Assembly: GCF_000734895.2 (NCBI RefSeq)
Contig: NZ_CP011382.1
Span: forward strand, 1,962,700 to 2,026,699
Direction: 5' to 3'
From: Calothrix sp. 336/3
GTDB lineage: Bacteria; Cyanobacteriota; Cyanobacteriia; Cyanobacteriales; Nostocaceae
DNA: 64,000 nt
In this document: positions 1 through 8,353 of the stretch, one piece after another
How the letters are laid out: every line of letters begins with the position of its first letter
Numbering within the stretch: the stretch's first letter is position 1
Made by a program: the position numbers and the translations under genes
The notes under the pieces: generated by a model
What the model saw: the letters and a program-made list of their open reading frames with translations, nothing else
What the model was told of the DNA's origin: nothing
Databases searched by the model: none

Positions 1-688
1 GTTTTCGGCTTCCTGGGGGCATCAACACTCCATGATTGGAGCGAATTGCTACGATAAACTCTAGTTCTAATTTTTCTAAACATCTAATTACATCTCCACT
101 CTCACCATATAGGCTATCCGCTAACACTAATTTAATTTTGAAACCCCATTCTTTCAACTCTTGAATAATCTCTATTGCTATTTGGGGTTTACTCTTATAT
201 TTATCGCCTTCTCTTAAGCGATTTCTCGGTTTAAATATTTGGAACATTAGAGGATAAGTAATCCCATCTACTACACCATAAGCATTTACAGATACTATTC
301 CATTCTCTGTCTTGCCTAAGTTTCCGATATATTGACTAGTCACATAATCTGTTGATTTTGCCTTTTTCTTATCCCCGGTTTCGTCAATACATAAAATTAT
401 TTCTCTTTCTCCAATAAACCTTTTGATCAACCACAGCCTAATTTCTCTTAACTTTTTGACATCCCACAGTGCATCTCTCAAAAAATGATGTAGTGTTTGG
501 CTATCTTTTAACCCCACTGTTTTAGCTATTAGGGGTAGGGTTTTTCGCGGGATTTCTGAAACTATGCCCAAATGTAAGAATTTGAAAGCTTCAAAATGCC
601 TTACATCCTCAAATACTGAATAATAGTGCTGGCAGTAGTTATCTATGAATGCCACTGTGCTTACTGGCTGTCTGCGCGGCGTAACCAT
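1..688 (-). CDS. IS701-family (DDE) transposase, 3' part outside window
   Basis: The minus strand is open from an ATG at 688 to the window edge (229 codons, no stop), so this is the N-terminal part of a longer protein. It reads MVTPRRQPVSTVAFIDNYCQ at the start. A catalytic-type block CIDETGDKKKAKSTDYV is followed by QYIGNLGKTENGIVSVNAYG and LVLADSLYGESGDV, which is the pattern of IS701/DDE_5 transposases. It would cut and rejoin its own insertion sequence. No frameshift is visible in the part seen. The right end of the IS should lie between 688 and about 900, but I could not identify an inverted repeat because the other end is outside the window. Confidence 0.85.
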   Translation of the reverse strand, partial: MVTPRRQPVSTVAFIDNYCQHYYSVFEDVRHFEAFKFLHLGIVSEIPRKTLPLIAKTVGLKDSQTLHHFLRDALWDVKKLREIRLWLIKRFIGEREIILCIDETGDKKKAKSTDYVTSQYIGNLGKTENGIVSVNAYGVVDGITYPLMFQIFKPRNRLREGDKYKSKPQIAIEIIQELKEWGFKIKLVLADSLYGESGDVIRCLEKLELEFIVAIRSNHGVLMPPGSRK

Positions 689-1214
689 TCCTATTACTTA
701 CTTTGTCTGCTTTTTTTCTGATTATACTCTCCCCGTAGTAACAAAAGAGGGATTATACCAATTCACAATTCGCAATTCGCAATTCGTAATTAATAAATCC
801 TGGTTTGACAAGGGTTTTAGAGCTTGGATATGTTTCAGGATTTTCGTGAAATGGTATTAGCTTAAATTTCTGAAACCATTATAAGGCTTTAGTTTTAAAA
901 TTAGCTCTGATAGCACCCTGACTTGAAAAAGGCAGTAGGGAAAAAGCTTTTTCATACCTTCTGGTGTATGCAGTTCATGACGGCTACTTAATTAATTTGG
1001 CGATCGCCCCCTGGGCGGCTCTCCTTGGGAGCATCACCTCTGGTGCTGCGCTCTGTGCGATCGCATTAATCCTGTTCCAAGATGACCTCATTACAGAGGT
1101 ATCTAAAAAATGCTCTTGTACTTATGAACCTAACGTATTGATTTATATAGTTGTCTCTTCTTCTGGAAAATCGTTCTCAAGTTTGACTCCAAAAGGTAAA
1201 GTGTCAAAGCCTAT
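689..1214. other. Non-coding stretch right of the transposase
   Basis: No convincing gene. It holds a short tandem of CAATTCG-like units (about 759-792), a type of simple repeat common between cyanobacterial genes, and two GCGATCGC-containing segments near 1003 and 1057. One weak open frame (964-1341, plus) overlaps the better minus-strand gene and looks random. Confidence 0.5.
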
Positions 1215-1532
1215 TTATTCTAGAGTTAGAATCGCATTTTCTACTTCAACATTAGTGATTTTTTCTCGCTCAACTAGGGATAGAAATAGGTTATATACAT
1301 CCTGGTACTGTTCGCTAACATATGCAATCCAATTATTTTGATAAGCAAGTGCATCATGGAGTGCCATGACTATTTCTGTATAGGGGTCGTCCATATACAT
1401 ATCATGTAAAGAGCGCATTTTTCGTAATATACTATCAGCAAAAACCGCAGCTACCGGTTCTCCTGTACATGTGGAGAGTTGTTTTAAATCTGATAATAAA
1501 GACTTAGTAATTTCGACTGCACTTATTTCCAA
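1215..1532 (-). CDS. Small hypothetical protein (105 aa)
   Basis: The family is not recognised. The protein is soluble, acidic and predicted mostly helical (for example ILRKMRSLHDMYMDDP and QDVYNLFLSLVEREK). The only in-frame start is TTG at 1532. An ATG just upstream (near 1552) is in another frame and stops after four codons, so the start is uncertain and the gene may have lost its original 5' end. It stands alone between an IS and the attachment-site array and could be residual cargo of an older element to the left. Confidence 0.45.
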   Translation of the reverse strand: MEISAVEITKSLLSDLKQLSTCTGEPVAAVFADSILRKMRSLHDMYMDDPYTEIVMALHDALAYQNNWIAYVSEQYQDVYNLFLSLVEREKITNVEVENAILTLE

Positions 1533-2107
1533 TATAGCTTACTCGTTATCCATCCAGACTCTCCCTTAATTATTTTGGTTATTTTGCAATTAGAAATGGG
1601 CATTATTTTGAGATAGATTTACTAGTTTAATTTTACATCTTGTTATTGGCTTATTGTGCTTGACAACGCAATAAGCTTGGAAGATAGAAAATCGCTTTTT
1701 TTCCGCAATGCTTCCCGCAAGGTAGAAGTATGGAACGCTATCGGACGATGTTTACCTGTAAGCGAGCTGACAAAAGACCTCCGGACACACAAGACTAGCT
1801 TCTACCCTAAGTCCCGCTTCGCCTATGTGAAAGGAACTGGTAAGCTAGCTTGCGGCAACACTGCGCGTACACTAACGCAATTTTATTGCGTCAATACTGT
1901 TAGTACAAAAACAAAGATGGTGCTTATATCTACTCTTTACTCGTAGAGGAATTTTGTATGAGATGAGAACGTTGTATGTGATTCTGGCAAAAGCCTTTTC
2001 AATCAAGGAATTCAGCTTCAGAAGCAGTCAAAAACTAAATGGTGTAAAGATGGTGTAAGTTCAAAATTAGAGCCTGAAATACTTGCTGTATAAGGTATGT
2101 TCCAGGA
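1533..2107. other. Non-coding flank left of the first att repeat
   Basis: No supported gene. A plus-strand open frame at 1656-1946 encodes a low-quality peptide built from dispersed-repeat-like DNA and is probably spurious. The last 70 bases hold the 19-bp sequence shared with the flank of the third island (2040-2058) and a 26-bp sequence (2070-2095) resembling 10450-10475. Confidence 0.45.
2040..2058 (+). repeat. 19-bp direct repeat matching 38947-38965
   Basis: TGGTGTAAAGATGGTGTAA occurs here and at 38947-38965, that is, immediately outside both ends of the E1+E2 tandem. It contains two copies of GGTGTAA. Its position about 50 bp from the tRNA-like repeat mimics the arm-type repeats of E1/E2, so it may be an arm-binding site of the 39013-40215 recombinase family. 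Confidence 0.6.
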
Positions 2108-2150
2108 CTGAAAATCCTCGTGTCACGAGTTCAAGTCTCGTTCCTGGCAT
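2108..2150 (+). repeat. attL of element 1: 43-bp tRNA-Phe 3' half
   Basis: This is the first of three identical 43-bp copies (others at 21752 and 38798). It starts in a CTGAAAA anticodon loop (anticodon GAA, Phe), and continues through TCCTC, a T-arm with the loop TTCAAGT and a 5-bp stem, and the acceptor strand ending TTCCTGGCA. The sequence to the left does not supply the 5' half of a tRNA, so this is not an intact tRNA gene. It is the crossover region used by tyrosine recombinases that insert into tRNA 3' ends. Confidence 0.85.
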
Positions 2151-2291
2151 GACCCAAAAGCCTCTCCCAGAGAGGCTTTCCAGCTTTTCCAAATCAGGCT
2201 TTCTTGTCCAGACTAATTTAAATGACTAAAATCTGACTAAAATCTATCAAAAATTAGATAGATTTATCAGGTTTGATTATCAAGCAAAAGG
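2151..2291. other. Conserved left end of element 1
   Basis: About 140 bp that are nearly identical to 21795-21936, the left end of E2. It contains a hairpin (AAGCCTCTCCCAGAGAGGCTTT, positions 2158-2179) and the arm-type repeats at 2224. Identity stops at AAAAGGCG, where the two elements diverge. It is non-coding and probably holds the integrase-binding left arm. Confidence 0.7.
2224..2245 (+). repeat. Left arm-type sites (2 x GACTAAAATCT), element 1
   Basis: Two abutting copies of GACTAAAATCT. The same repeat lies inside the right end of E1 (21624), the left end of E2 (21868) and the right end of E2 (38670). Paired direct repeats at both ends of an element are what integrase arm-binding sites look like. 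Confidence 0.6.
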
Positions 2292-2293
2292 CG

Positions 2294-2587
2294 TTAAAAT
2301 TCTTTCCTCTCAGAAGACTCTCGCCATCTAACCCAGTGGTGAAATTCATTAAAAATTTGCCACTCCTTTGACCTCATAAAGGCATAAAATCCCCTATCAG
2401 ACTTTGCGACCATCGCCTTTATCCGTTTAGTTTCTATAAACTCTTGGATGTAGGTTCCGGTACTAGGAAGGGTGCCGCAGTCAATAGCCCTGGCATATCT
2501 GATAACTCGTTTAGCCAAAATTCTAGGGACACGGATTGGAACCGTTGTTCCGCTATTCCATTTGTTGTGAATATCCTCAAATTCCAT
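2294..2587 (-). CDS. Hypothetical protein (97 aa), first gene of E1
   Basis: The family is not recognised. The protein is basic and aromatic-rich, with a segment VPIRVPRILAKRVIRYARAI that resembles the start of ribbon-helix-helix or other small DNA-binding proteins in this kind of element. A C-terminal helix is rich in Trp (KEWQIFNEFHHWVRWRES). It starts at the ATG at 2587 and has no clear operon partner. Its place next to the left arm would suit an excision or regulatory factor, but that is inference. Confidence 0.6.
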   Translation of the reverse strand: MEFEDIHNKWNSGTTVPIRVPRILAKRVIRYARAIDCGTLPSTGTYIQEFIETKRIKAMVAKSDRGFYAFMRSKEWQIFNEFHHWVRWRESSERKEF

Positions 2588-2698
2588 AATTACCCCGGAA
2601 AATTAAATAAATACGCTACAGAAAATTATTCCATAGCGCGAGTTCGGGGTAATTCAAGGGTCAATGACTGACCACATCAGTTTTAACTCAACAAAATT

Positions 2699-2809
2699 AT
2701 GGATAGCAAAACTGCTTTGGCAAAGGTCGCAAACTATCTGAAACAGCTTCGATTTGAAATCGGGACTGTCACCAGTTCAAAAGCGATCGCCGATATTTGT
2801 AATAATTGA
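2699..2809 (+). CDS. Possible 36-aa peptide
   Basis: A short ATG-to-TGA frame reading MDSKTALAKVANYLKQLRFE and ending NN. It has a helical, Lys-rich composition like small element-borne proteins and contains one GCGATCGC. No strong ribosome-binding site is visible. It is upstream of two better-supported small plus-strand genes and could be their first member or a remnant. Confidence 0.3.
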   Translation: MDSKTALAKVANYLKQLRFEIGTVTSSKAIADICNN

Positions 2810-2830
2810 GGAATAGTTTTAAACAAACGA

Positions 2831-3010
2831 ATGATTGTAATTTTTGGAGTAACAAAGGGTCGAAATCGGGTCTACTGGACTGGGAAAAGATGGAGCGAAC
2901 AAATAGAAAAAGCAAGATTATATAAATCAACATTCTCAGCAAAAAGGTTTTTAAAAAAGCCTTTACCAGAGGGAATAGTGGGTAAGGGGATTAAAATAAT
3001 AAGACCATGA
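2831..3010 (+). CDS. Small basic protein (59 aa)
   Basis: ATG at 2831, stop TGA at 3008-3010, which overlaps the ATG of the next gene as ATGA (translational coupling). The protein starts MIVIFGVTKGRNRVYWTGKR and is strongly basic (about 25 percent Lys/Arg). No family is recognised. The four-base overlap with an RHH gene supports it being real and co-expressed with it. Confidence 0.5.
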   Translation: MIVIFGVTKGRNRVYWTGKRWSEQIEKARLYKSTFSAKRFLKKPLPEGIVGKGIKIIRP

Positions 3011-3204
3011 AAAATCAAAAGTCTTTGTATATAAGAATTTCCGCAGAGAGCGACAAAAGACTAAGGGAGTTCGCCAGCAATCATCAGCTAACATTGTCTG
3101 GATTGATTGAAAATATGATTGACGGACTACCAGATTCTAGTTTCGCGGGTTGTTTTTCTGGGGACAAGAATTTTAGATTTCCCCTAAAAAGGATTAATCA
3201 TTAA
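3007..3204 (+). CDS. Ribbon-helix-helix type small protein (65 aa)
   Basis: The N-terminal 40 residues fit a ribbon-helix-helix (Arc/MetJ) fold: strand SLYIRISAES, helix DKRLREFASNH, then LTLSGLIENMID as the second helix. Such proteins dimerise and bind operators. It is coupled to the upstream 59-aa gene by an ATGA overlap. It sits far from the other RHH gene of E1 (17375) and differs from it in sequence, so it may control the left end or be a partner of the 59-aa protein, for example as an antitoxin; the pairing is inference. Confidence 0.6.
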   Translation: MKNQKSLYIRISAESDKRLREFASNHQLTLSGLIENMIDGLPDSSFAGCFSGDKNFRFPLKRINH

Positions 3205-3240
3205 TGTCAGTGACCGAACAAAAAAGCGATCGCCCTTTGC

Positions 3241-3555
3241 TTAATCTACTTCTCCGATATCAGGCATTTCTACTGTTATCCCTGCCATCGAGTGTGTGCA
3301 GTCATTCAAAAATTCTAATTTGCCATTTTTTACAAAAAGATGGCAAATTTCAACTCTTCCATCTGTATACTCAATCCGTTGAATCAGGCTAGGTGAAAAT
3401 GTTGGAGCGGTTAAATCACCGTTAAAACTCCAACTTGCGCCATTGGGGCTTTTGTGTGGCTGAATGAATACCGCATGAGGATTGTTGCATCCGGGACAGT
3501 GAAAAACATAACCCTGTATCTTCCCGTCATTATTAGTAAAAGATTCTAGTTTCAT
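3241..3555 (-). CDS. DUF6527-like zinc-ribbon phage accessory protein (104 aa)
   Basis: Contains FHCPGCNNPHAVFI, then WSFNGDLTAPTFSPSL and CHLFVKNGKLEFLNDCTHSMAG. This Cys/His arrangement with 'W.fNG....TFsPSl' and 'DCtHsmaG' is the signature of the small DUF6527 family often found in phages and prophages, where its role is unknown; metal binding by the Cys/His residues is likely. It starts at the ATG at 3555 and is the last gene of the long leftward E1 block. Confidence 0.7.
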   Translation of the reverse strand: MKLESFTNNDGKIQGYVFHCPGCNNPHAVFIQPHKSPNGASWSFNGDLTAPTFSPSLIQRIEYTDGRVEICHLFVKNGKLEFLNDCTHSMAGITVEMPDIGEVD

Positions 3556-3594
3556 TTCATAAATCTCCTAACAAAAAAGCGATTGCCCCAATTG

Positions 3595-3867
3595 CTAATC
3601 ATCAATAACCACATCATTTCTCTCTACGGTAAAGTAGGTGATTCTCTCCAGCATCTCCCTACCTTCTGATTTTAAAATGCGTACCTCGCTTTTAAAGAGA
3701 AGTAGTCCAAGGGATTGTAATTCTCTTTCCATGACGGGGTGATCTCCGAGTATGGCGATCGCCATCAGATGAGGTTCAGTTTCTGGATAATTGAAATGTA
3801 GCCAGTGTCGAGTAAAAACTCGGTTGGATAGTTTGACGACAATTCGGAGAAATTCTTGTAAGGGCAT
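3595..3867 (-). CDS. Hypothetical protein (90 aa)
   Basis: No known family. It begins MPLQEFLRIVVKLSNRVF and ends in the acidic tail NDVVIDD, which echoes the ending TDVVITIDD of the upstream 370-aa protein. The upstream stop and this start are adjacent (3868/3867), so the two are translated as a pair. The shared tail may be a common interaction or incorporation signal; this is inference. Confidence 0.6.
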   Translation of the reverse strand: MPLQEFLRIVVKLSNRVFTRHWLHFNYPETEPHLMAIAILGDHPVMERELQSLGLLLFKSEVRILKSEGREMLERITYFTVERNDVVIDD

Positions 3868-4980
3868 TTAATCATCAATCGTGATAACGACATCGGTCTG
3901 TTTTCCTAATACTTGCCTCTGCATCAAGGATTGGGCAGCCAGGTAACTATCGAAATTATTCGCCACGATGAAACCGGCTTCAATACAAGAGTCTGCGAAT
4001 TCTTCTAAAAATTGCTCTAAAAATGCTCGTTGCCTAGCGTCGGGGATAGCTTCCACCCTTTTCTCAATCACGTCTTGCTGAATTGTAAAAGCGGGGCGGT
4101 TAGATTCTCCCCATCGGTTAAAGTTCTCCTCACCCAAAATCCTTTTCATGAATTTAGAGAAAGGATTATCAGGATTAGCCTTCAAAAATCTACGGGCTGA
4201 CTTAAATCGATTGGACAATTCGGCATTTATCAGGGTTTGAATCGCCGAAGCACTAATCAAAGCAATTGATTGATAAATCTCTTCTCTAGCTTCCTCATCC
4301 AGTTCTGCCATAGCAGCTGATGCCATGCCGGGATTAAAGGCAAAGGCAAGGGTTCCTGGTAGCGCGCCGCAAACTAAATATCCAGTGGCTTTCCCCACAA
4401 CACCACCGAGCAATCCATAGAAAGAATTCAACCGTTGCTGTATCTGTTTGTCCAATTCCTCATCAGAGATATTCAGATTAAAGTTCAAGGCAAAGGACAC
4501 CGTAGAGACAATTACCGAGTTGAGCGCGGTAAAGGTTCCCACAGCCAAGCCACCCAAAACGCTTCCCGCGACCAGTGCCCCCACAGTCCCCAAACCAGCG
4601 ATAAAGCTGATACCCGCAGCAACCGCAGCGCCCCCGGTGACAATAGCAGCTGTAGCCGCGATCGCCATGTAGGCGTATCCTTCAATTTTGCGGGCTTGGG
4701 CACGGGCTTGAGAGATAACTTTAACTTTGCGGACTTTAAAAGTTGAGTCCTTAAATGGGTTTTTCGGGTCATACTTAGGCGCGGACGGTGTTCCCACCAA
4801 AAACTCACCATCATCGGTGATATAGCCGATGTCTGGCTGTATCAATATATCTACGGTTGTTTCGTATTGGGGTGGGGTGAGGTAGTCTTCCACGGCTTCG
4901 CGGATACGAGAGCCTATCCACACACCCCCGGCAGCTGCGGCTCCCACCAATGGCGCGGCTAAAACTAAAGGTAAGGGCAT
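3868..4980 (-). CDS. Glycine/alanine-rich membrane-active protein (370 aa), virion-like
   Basis: Begins with a hydrophobic Ala/Gly segment (residues 3-22). A second long Gly/Ala hydrophobic region (about residues 103-165) contains repeated small-residue motifs (GGAAVAAGISFIAGLG, GSVLGGLAVG) that could insert into membranes. A third hydrophobic stretch is near residues 190-225. The C-terminal half is helical and charged, ending TDVVITIDD. Proteins of this composition in phages are often ejected or membrane-penetrating components. E2 has a comparable glycine-zipper segment inside its 863-aa protein. The stop of the preceding gene overlaps this start at 4980. Confidence 0.65.
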   Translation of the reverse strand: MPLPLVLAAPLVGAAAAGGVWIGSRIREAVEDYLTPPQYETTVDILIQPDIGYITDDGEFLVGTPSAPKYDPKNPFKDSTFKVRKVKVISQARAQARKIEGYAYMAIAATAAIVTGGAAVAAGISFIAGLGTVGALVAGSVLGGLAVGTFTALNSVIVSTVSFALNFNLNISDEELDKQIQQRLNSFYGLLGGVVGKATGYLVCGALPGTLAFAFNPGMASAAMAELDEEAREEIYQSIALISASAIQTLINAELSNRFKSARRFLKANPDNPFSKFMKRILGEENFNRWGESNRPAFTIQQDVIEKRVEAIPDARQRAFLEQFLEEFADSCIEAGFIVANNFDSYLAAQSLMQRQVLGKQTDVVITIDD

Positions 4981-5375
4981 TATTTTTTCCTTTGTTGTGG
5001 AATGGTTCTACGTCTAATTTTTATCCTTCTATCCTTGGGTTTGACCTTGGGTGTGACTTTCCCGGTCAAGATATCAACATCAAAATTCAAATCCGTGTCA
5101 TCGTCCGGTAGCCCATTTACAGTTTTTTCTATCCGGTCAGTCCAGTTATCAAAATCTCTAAAACTGTTGCTGATTTTTTCTGATTGTTTGCGGGATACTG
5201 GAGTATTTCTAGCTGCATTTCGTTGAGCTTGAATCTTGGCTCCAAGCTTGCCTTCCATGGGTTTTTTACCCGCTAAAACCTCACTAACGTTAATGTGCCC
5301 ATTAACTTTATTTCTGACAGCTTGCACAACTTTCTCATCATAGGTTACAGCTTTCTTTTCTGTTTCTGCCATCAC
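4980..5375 (-). CDS. Lys/Arg-rich hypothetical protein (131 aa)
   Basis: No known family. It is highly charged, with basic clusters at the C terminus (PKVKPKDRRIKIRRRTIPQQRKK in part) and a central helical region (KIQAQRNAARNTPVSRKQSEK). It starts four bases inside the end of the 669-aa gene (ATGA-type overlap at 5372-5375) and ends on the start of the 370-aa gene. The basic tail would suit nucleic-acid contact or assembly with the neighbouring large proteins. Confidence 0.6.
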   Translation of the reverse strand: MMAETEKKAVTYDEKVVQAVRNKVNGHINVSEVLAGKKPMEGKLGAKIQAQRNAARNTPVSRKQSEKISNSFRDFDNWTDRIEKTVNGLPDDDTDLNFDVDILTGKVTPKVKPKDRRIKIRRRTIPQQRKK

Positions 5376-7381
5376 TTCCCATCCGTTCTCTGATAAAGGA
5401 CTGCTCTCAACATACTAATAACTTGCAGTGCGTCTAGTAATTGGTCATGAAGGGAATTCTTCCCCGTCCAATCTTCGTAGGTAAACTTTCCACTACCGGG
5501 CTGTAATAGGTTTTTTAATGATTCGGAATCACTTGTAGGTACGGGTAAACCAAATTCGTCTAGCTCTTTTTTCGGAAGATTTAAAAGTAACGGGACTTCA
5601 ACACTTTTAGTATCAGTGGGGTAGTCCAAGTAGTCTTGGATATCCGTCACTGTCTGCAAGGTTTTTGCTAGTAGGACTTTGATATTTTCTATCTCTAAAG
5701 TGCTTCTAAATTGCAAGTCAGTATTAACATTCCCTTGCTTACATCTCTGCGTTAACAAAATAATTAATTCTCTCAAAGATGTTGCTACATCTGGCAACAC
5801 AACCATCTCTCTTTTAGGTTTTCCTTTGTCGTCAAGCTCTCCTGTTTCAAATTCGATAGCTTGGTGAAAAGTGCCAATTAATGCTTGCTCTTGTTCTGCT
5901 TGCCAAGCTAATAACTCCGTAAGCGTTTGTAGCTTTTTACGTTTTTTATCGTCGATGAATTTAAATATTTTTGCAAAAATACCTTGTTTGAATGGCTTGA
6001 TTAAAGTTTCGGGAACATCGACTGGATAGTTTTCAATTCCAATTAATCTATTGGAAATTTCCGTTCTTTGTACTGCCAGTTTTAAATATTCGTTTAATGT
6101 GGGTGGGGTTCTGTTAGATTTTTGGGAGCCTTCCCGCTCCATATCCTCATCAAATATTTGTACCGTTGTCGGTTCCCCTATTCTCTTCAATATTAATTTC
6201 ATTAATTGTTCAAGATTTGAATTGTCAGGGCAACAAGCCATATCATCTCCTTTGCAAGGATTTCTACAAATAGCCGGGGGTGGGGGTGGAGCGGGGAAGC
6301 CGTTGAAGTAAGTAAAAAATAGACCTTGAATTTCTAATTGAAATCCAGGAAAAACGTATAAGGTTCCGTTAATATCTTGAGTAATTCCCGTAGGATTGTA
6401 CTCTCGTGGTTCGTAGGCTGAATCTATCTTAATCGGAAAGATAGAAGCATCTCTTTCCATCCCTGTATAGGGTTTTCTATCGGTAACAATTCTATCCTCT
6501 GGTAAATTATTGATTTGTTGTTCCGTCAGGAAGAACTTATCAATAATTGGCGTGGTGTTAATTAGAGGAATATTAGAGGAGGATTCATTTAAGAATAAGC
6601 GAATTGTGGTGGTATTAACATTCGTATAATAGACGTAGGTCGCTGTCGTTTCTAAAGTCCAGATAGTATCAGGCTCTAGATAGTCACCATCGATAGTTCC
6701 TCCGGCATTTAGCCAATTATTCTTGTAGGATTCCCTCGCAGAATTATTACGCCAAATAGAGCTAAATTCATTAGATACCCATTGGGTGTTATACCCGTGA
6801 GATATCTGCATTGACAGCACAATCTTTGTATCAGCACGGATAACCGAAAAGCCTCGAAAATCCACAATCTTAGAAAAATAAAGGTCGGGATTAAAATCAT
6901 AATCAACAAGATTTGTTGTCAGATTTTTGTATACAAAACCATTACCGTATTTATTATCAATATGGTAAACATTCGTATCGGCGAAACGAATATAATCAGC
7001 GTTTTTTACCGAACCAATAATACGAGGTTTTCTACTCCTCTGAGAAATATTGTACGCGGGTGTTTCTGGCTTTCTACAGGATTGATTGCGATAAACAATT
7101 TGGAATGGTGCAGCCTTAACAAATCCAAAGTCCCCATCAAATTGTATTCCGATGTTGCAATCATCTTGAATCTTGGTTACAGATAAACCAATCAATCTAT
7201 TGGTAAACGGAAACCCTCCACACCACGGGGAGTCAGGATACCTACTACAATCGCGGGGGTCAGCTGGGGTTGTGGGGGTGTGAAAAAATGGTGTCCCCGG
7301 TACATTCTCTAAGTACGCTTGAGCGCTCACTGCTTCTTTCTTTTCTTTTTTCTTGTCTCGCTGTCTACGCTGTCTTACCAT
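5372..7381 (-). CDS. Large virion-like protein with Pro-Cys junction (669 aa)
   Basis: Three parts can be seen. A basic N terminus (residues 1-20) leads into a beta-rich region to about residue 360 with many Tyr/Asn/Thr. Next comes a proline run followed by a Cys cluster (PAPPPPPAICRNPCKGDDMACC, near residues 365-385 in part). The C-terminal half is helical and charged (NLEQLMKLILKRIGEP onward). The E2 863-aa protein has the same order of proline-rich linker, Cys pair and helical region, although the rest is dissimilar. No enzyme motif is seen. A structural, adhesin or delivery role is inferred from the block it sits in. Confidence 0.65.
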   Translation of the reverse strand: MVRQRRQRDKKKEKKEAVSAQAYLENVPGTPFFHTPTTPADPRDCSRYPDSPWCGGFPFTNRLIGLSVTKIQDDCNIGIQFDGDFGFVKAAPFQIVYRNQSCRKPETPAYNISQRSRKPRIIGSVKNADYIRFADTNVYHIDNKYGNGFVYKNLTTNLVDYDFNPDLYFSKIVDFRGFSVIRADTKIVLSMQISHGYNTQWVSNEFSSIWRNNSARESYKNNWLNAGGTIDGDYLEPDTIWTLETTATYVYYTNVNTTTIRLFLNESSSNIPLINTTPIIDKFFLTEQQINNLPEDRIVTDRKPYTGMERDASIFPIKIDSAYEPREYNPTGITQDINGTLYVFPGFQLEIQGLFFTYFNGFPAPPPPPAICRNPCKGDDMACCPDNSNLEQLMKLILKRIGEPTTVQIFDEDMEREGSQKSNRTPPTLNEYLKLAVQRTEISNRLIGIENYPVDVPETLIKPFKQGIFAKIFKFIDDKKRKKLQTLTELLAWQAEQEQALIGTFHQAIEFETGELDDKGKPKREMVVLPDVATSLRELIILLTQRCKQGNVNTDLQFRSTLEIENIKVLLAKTLQTVTDIQDYLDYPTDTKSVEVPLLLNLPKKELDEFGLPVPTSDSESLKNLLQPGSGKFTYEDWTGKNSLHDQLLDALQVISMLRAVLYQRTDGK

Positions 7382-7524
7382 GTGCGTGTAAATCGAATAT
7401 GCAAGCCTTTTGATTTATTTGTCAGGTGAAAATATTTGTATCGGAATAATTCCATATCCACCTTACCTATCAGCTTATAAGGTGGACGAAAATCATCAAC
7501 GTCATTGTAATAGAATCCGTTCAT
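7375..7524 (-). CDS. Small protein (49 aa)
   Basis: Begins MNGFYYNDVDDFRPPYKLIG and ends LHIRFTRTW. Its ATG overlaps the stop of the 171-aa gene (7521-7524), and its stop lies within the start of the 669-aa gene (7375-7381), so it is tightly coupled on both sides. This is the main reason to accept such a short frame. Function unknown; many aromatic residues. Confidence 0.6.
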   Translation of the reverse strand: MNGFYYNDVDDFRPPYKLIGKVDMELFRYKYFHLTNKSKGLHIRFTRTW

Positions 7525-8036
7525 CTTCTAATTAATTGATATTTCAACAAAGTAGAAAAATTATAATTCGCTGTCCCGGTAATACTGGATAGAAAAAATA
7601 ATCTATCAGCAATACTTACTGTAGTATCTAAATCTAAATTAATACTTTCTTTAATTTTTCTAACAAATTCCACAACTCCACTATTATAAGTATTGCTTCT
7701 AATATTCGTGTTTGTGGCTGCGTTGGCTCTCCCAAGCGTCACGGTACAAGTATTAGAAGAATTCCAAGTATTGTTAGAAATAAGCGTGTATTCCCAGCTT
7801 AATAATCGGTATCGATAATCTGTTGATAAAGGATACCCGAAGCTGTTGATAGTTACACCACTCTCAAACCACGACCACTCTTTAATAACTGAAATCCAAA
7901 CCGACCCATTCCAAATCCATTTTTCTAACAAGTTTCCACTTGATAGCTCATCCCACATGTCTCCTAAATTGGGATTTGTGGGTGCTGTAGATTGCCTGGA
8001 ATATTTAATTCCAGGATTAGAAAAAGATATCGGCAT
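7521..8036 (-). CDS. Phage tail-fibre/adhesin-like protein (171 aa)
   Basis: The N-terminal 50 residues contain STAPTNPNLGDMWDEL then WIWNGSVWIS. This is the short beta motif typical of phage fibre and receptor-binding proteins, where 'P..P..GD.W' is followed by a 'WnG..W' turn. The rest is Ser/Thr/Asn-rich and beta-type, and the sequence ends in LLKYQLIRR. It probably decorates a particle or contacts the host surface. It starts MPIS, like the neighbouring 103-aa gene and the E2 genes at 22503 and 23223, which all begin MPI(S/T). Confidence 0.65.
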   Translation of the reverse strand: MPISFSNPGIKYSRQSTAPTNPNLGDMWDELSSGNLLEKWIWNGSVWISVIKEWSWFESGVTINSFGYPLSTDYRYRLLSWEYTLISNNTWNSSNTCTVTLGRANAATNTNIRSNTYNSGVVEFVRKIKESINLDLDTTVSIADRLFFLSSITGTANYNFSTLLKYQLIRR

Positions 8037-8038
8037 TA

Positions 8039-8350
8039 TTAACTAAACTCTCTCACTTCAATTGATGCCGTTCCACTGCTGAGAATGGCGTGCAAAGCAC
8101 CCGTATAGATTGGCATGGGCATTTCATAAAAAGCTCCAGCAATTAAGGAGAATGCGTAATCGGAAGTAGTCACAGTATTACTGTAATCAATAAAAATTGT
8201 TGAGCTACTAGTATTAAAAATAGTTAACCCCCGACGGTTGGAATTAGCTGCACACAATACTGATTGAGTCGTTGATAAACTATTAGAAATTTGCACCGCA
8301 CTAGATGCGCTAGGGAAATTAATTTGAGCGCTCGGATTAGTAATGGGCAT
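8039..8350 (-). CDS. Beta-sandwich module protein (103 aa), E2 homologue at 23223
   Basis: Clearly homologous to the 105-aa E2 protein over its full length: both have SNSLSTT, a segment SNRRGLTIFN or SNRKGLTFFN, VTTSDYAF, YEMP.PIYTGA.HAILS and the ending TASIEVREFS. The second half is an 80-residue beta module ('R..L.i.N.s...i.i ... G.f.E...piY.G.l.ai') that also ends the 267-aa protein. It is probably a particle-surface or accessory structural protein. It is the best-conserved small gene between the two elements. Confidence 0.7.
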   Translation of the reverse strand: MPITNPSAQINFPSASSAVQISNSLSTTQSVLCAANSNRRGLTIFNTSSSTIFIDYSNTVTTSDYAFSLIAGAFYEMPMPIYTGALHAILSSGTASIEVREFS

Positions 8351-8353
8351 TAT

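Noticed and set aside
1656..1946. 96-aa plus-strand frame left of the att site
   Set aside because: Made of dispersed-repeat-like DNA, with no ribosome-binding site and no recognisable protein features.
2108..2150. Complete tRNA-Phe gene
   Set aside because: Only the anticodon loop through acceptor end is present; D-arm and 5' acceptor strand are missing at all three copies.
3204..3392. Plus-strand open frame after the RHH gene (62 aa)
   Set aside because: It is antisense to the convincing DUF6527-like gene (3241-3555, minus) and its product has no plausible composition.
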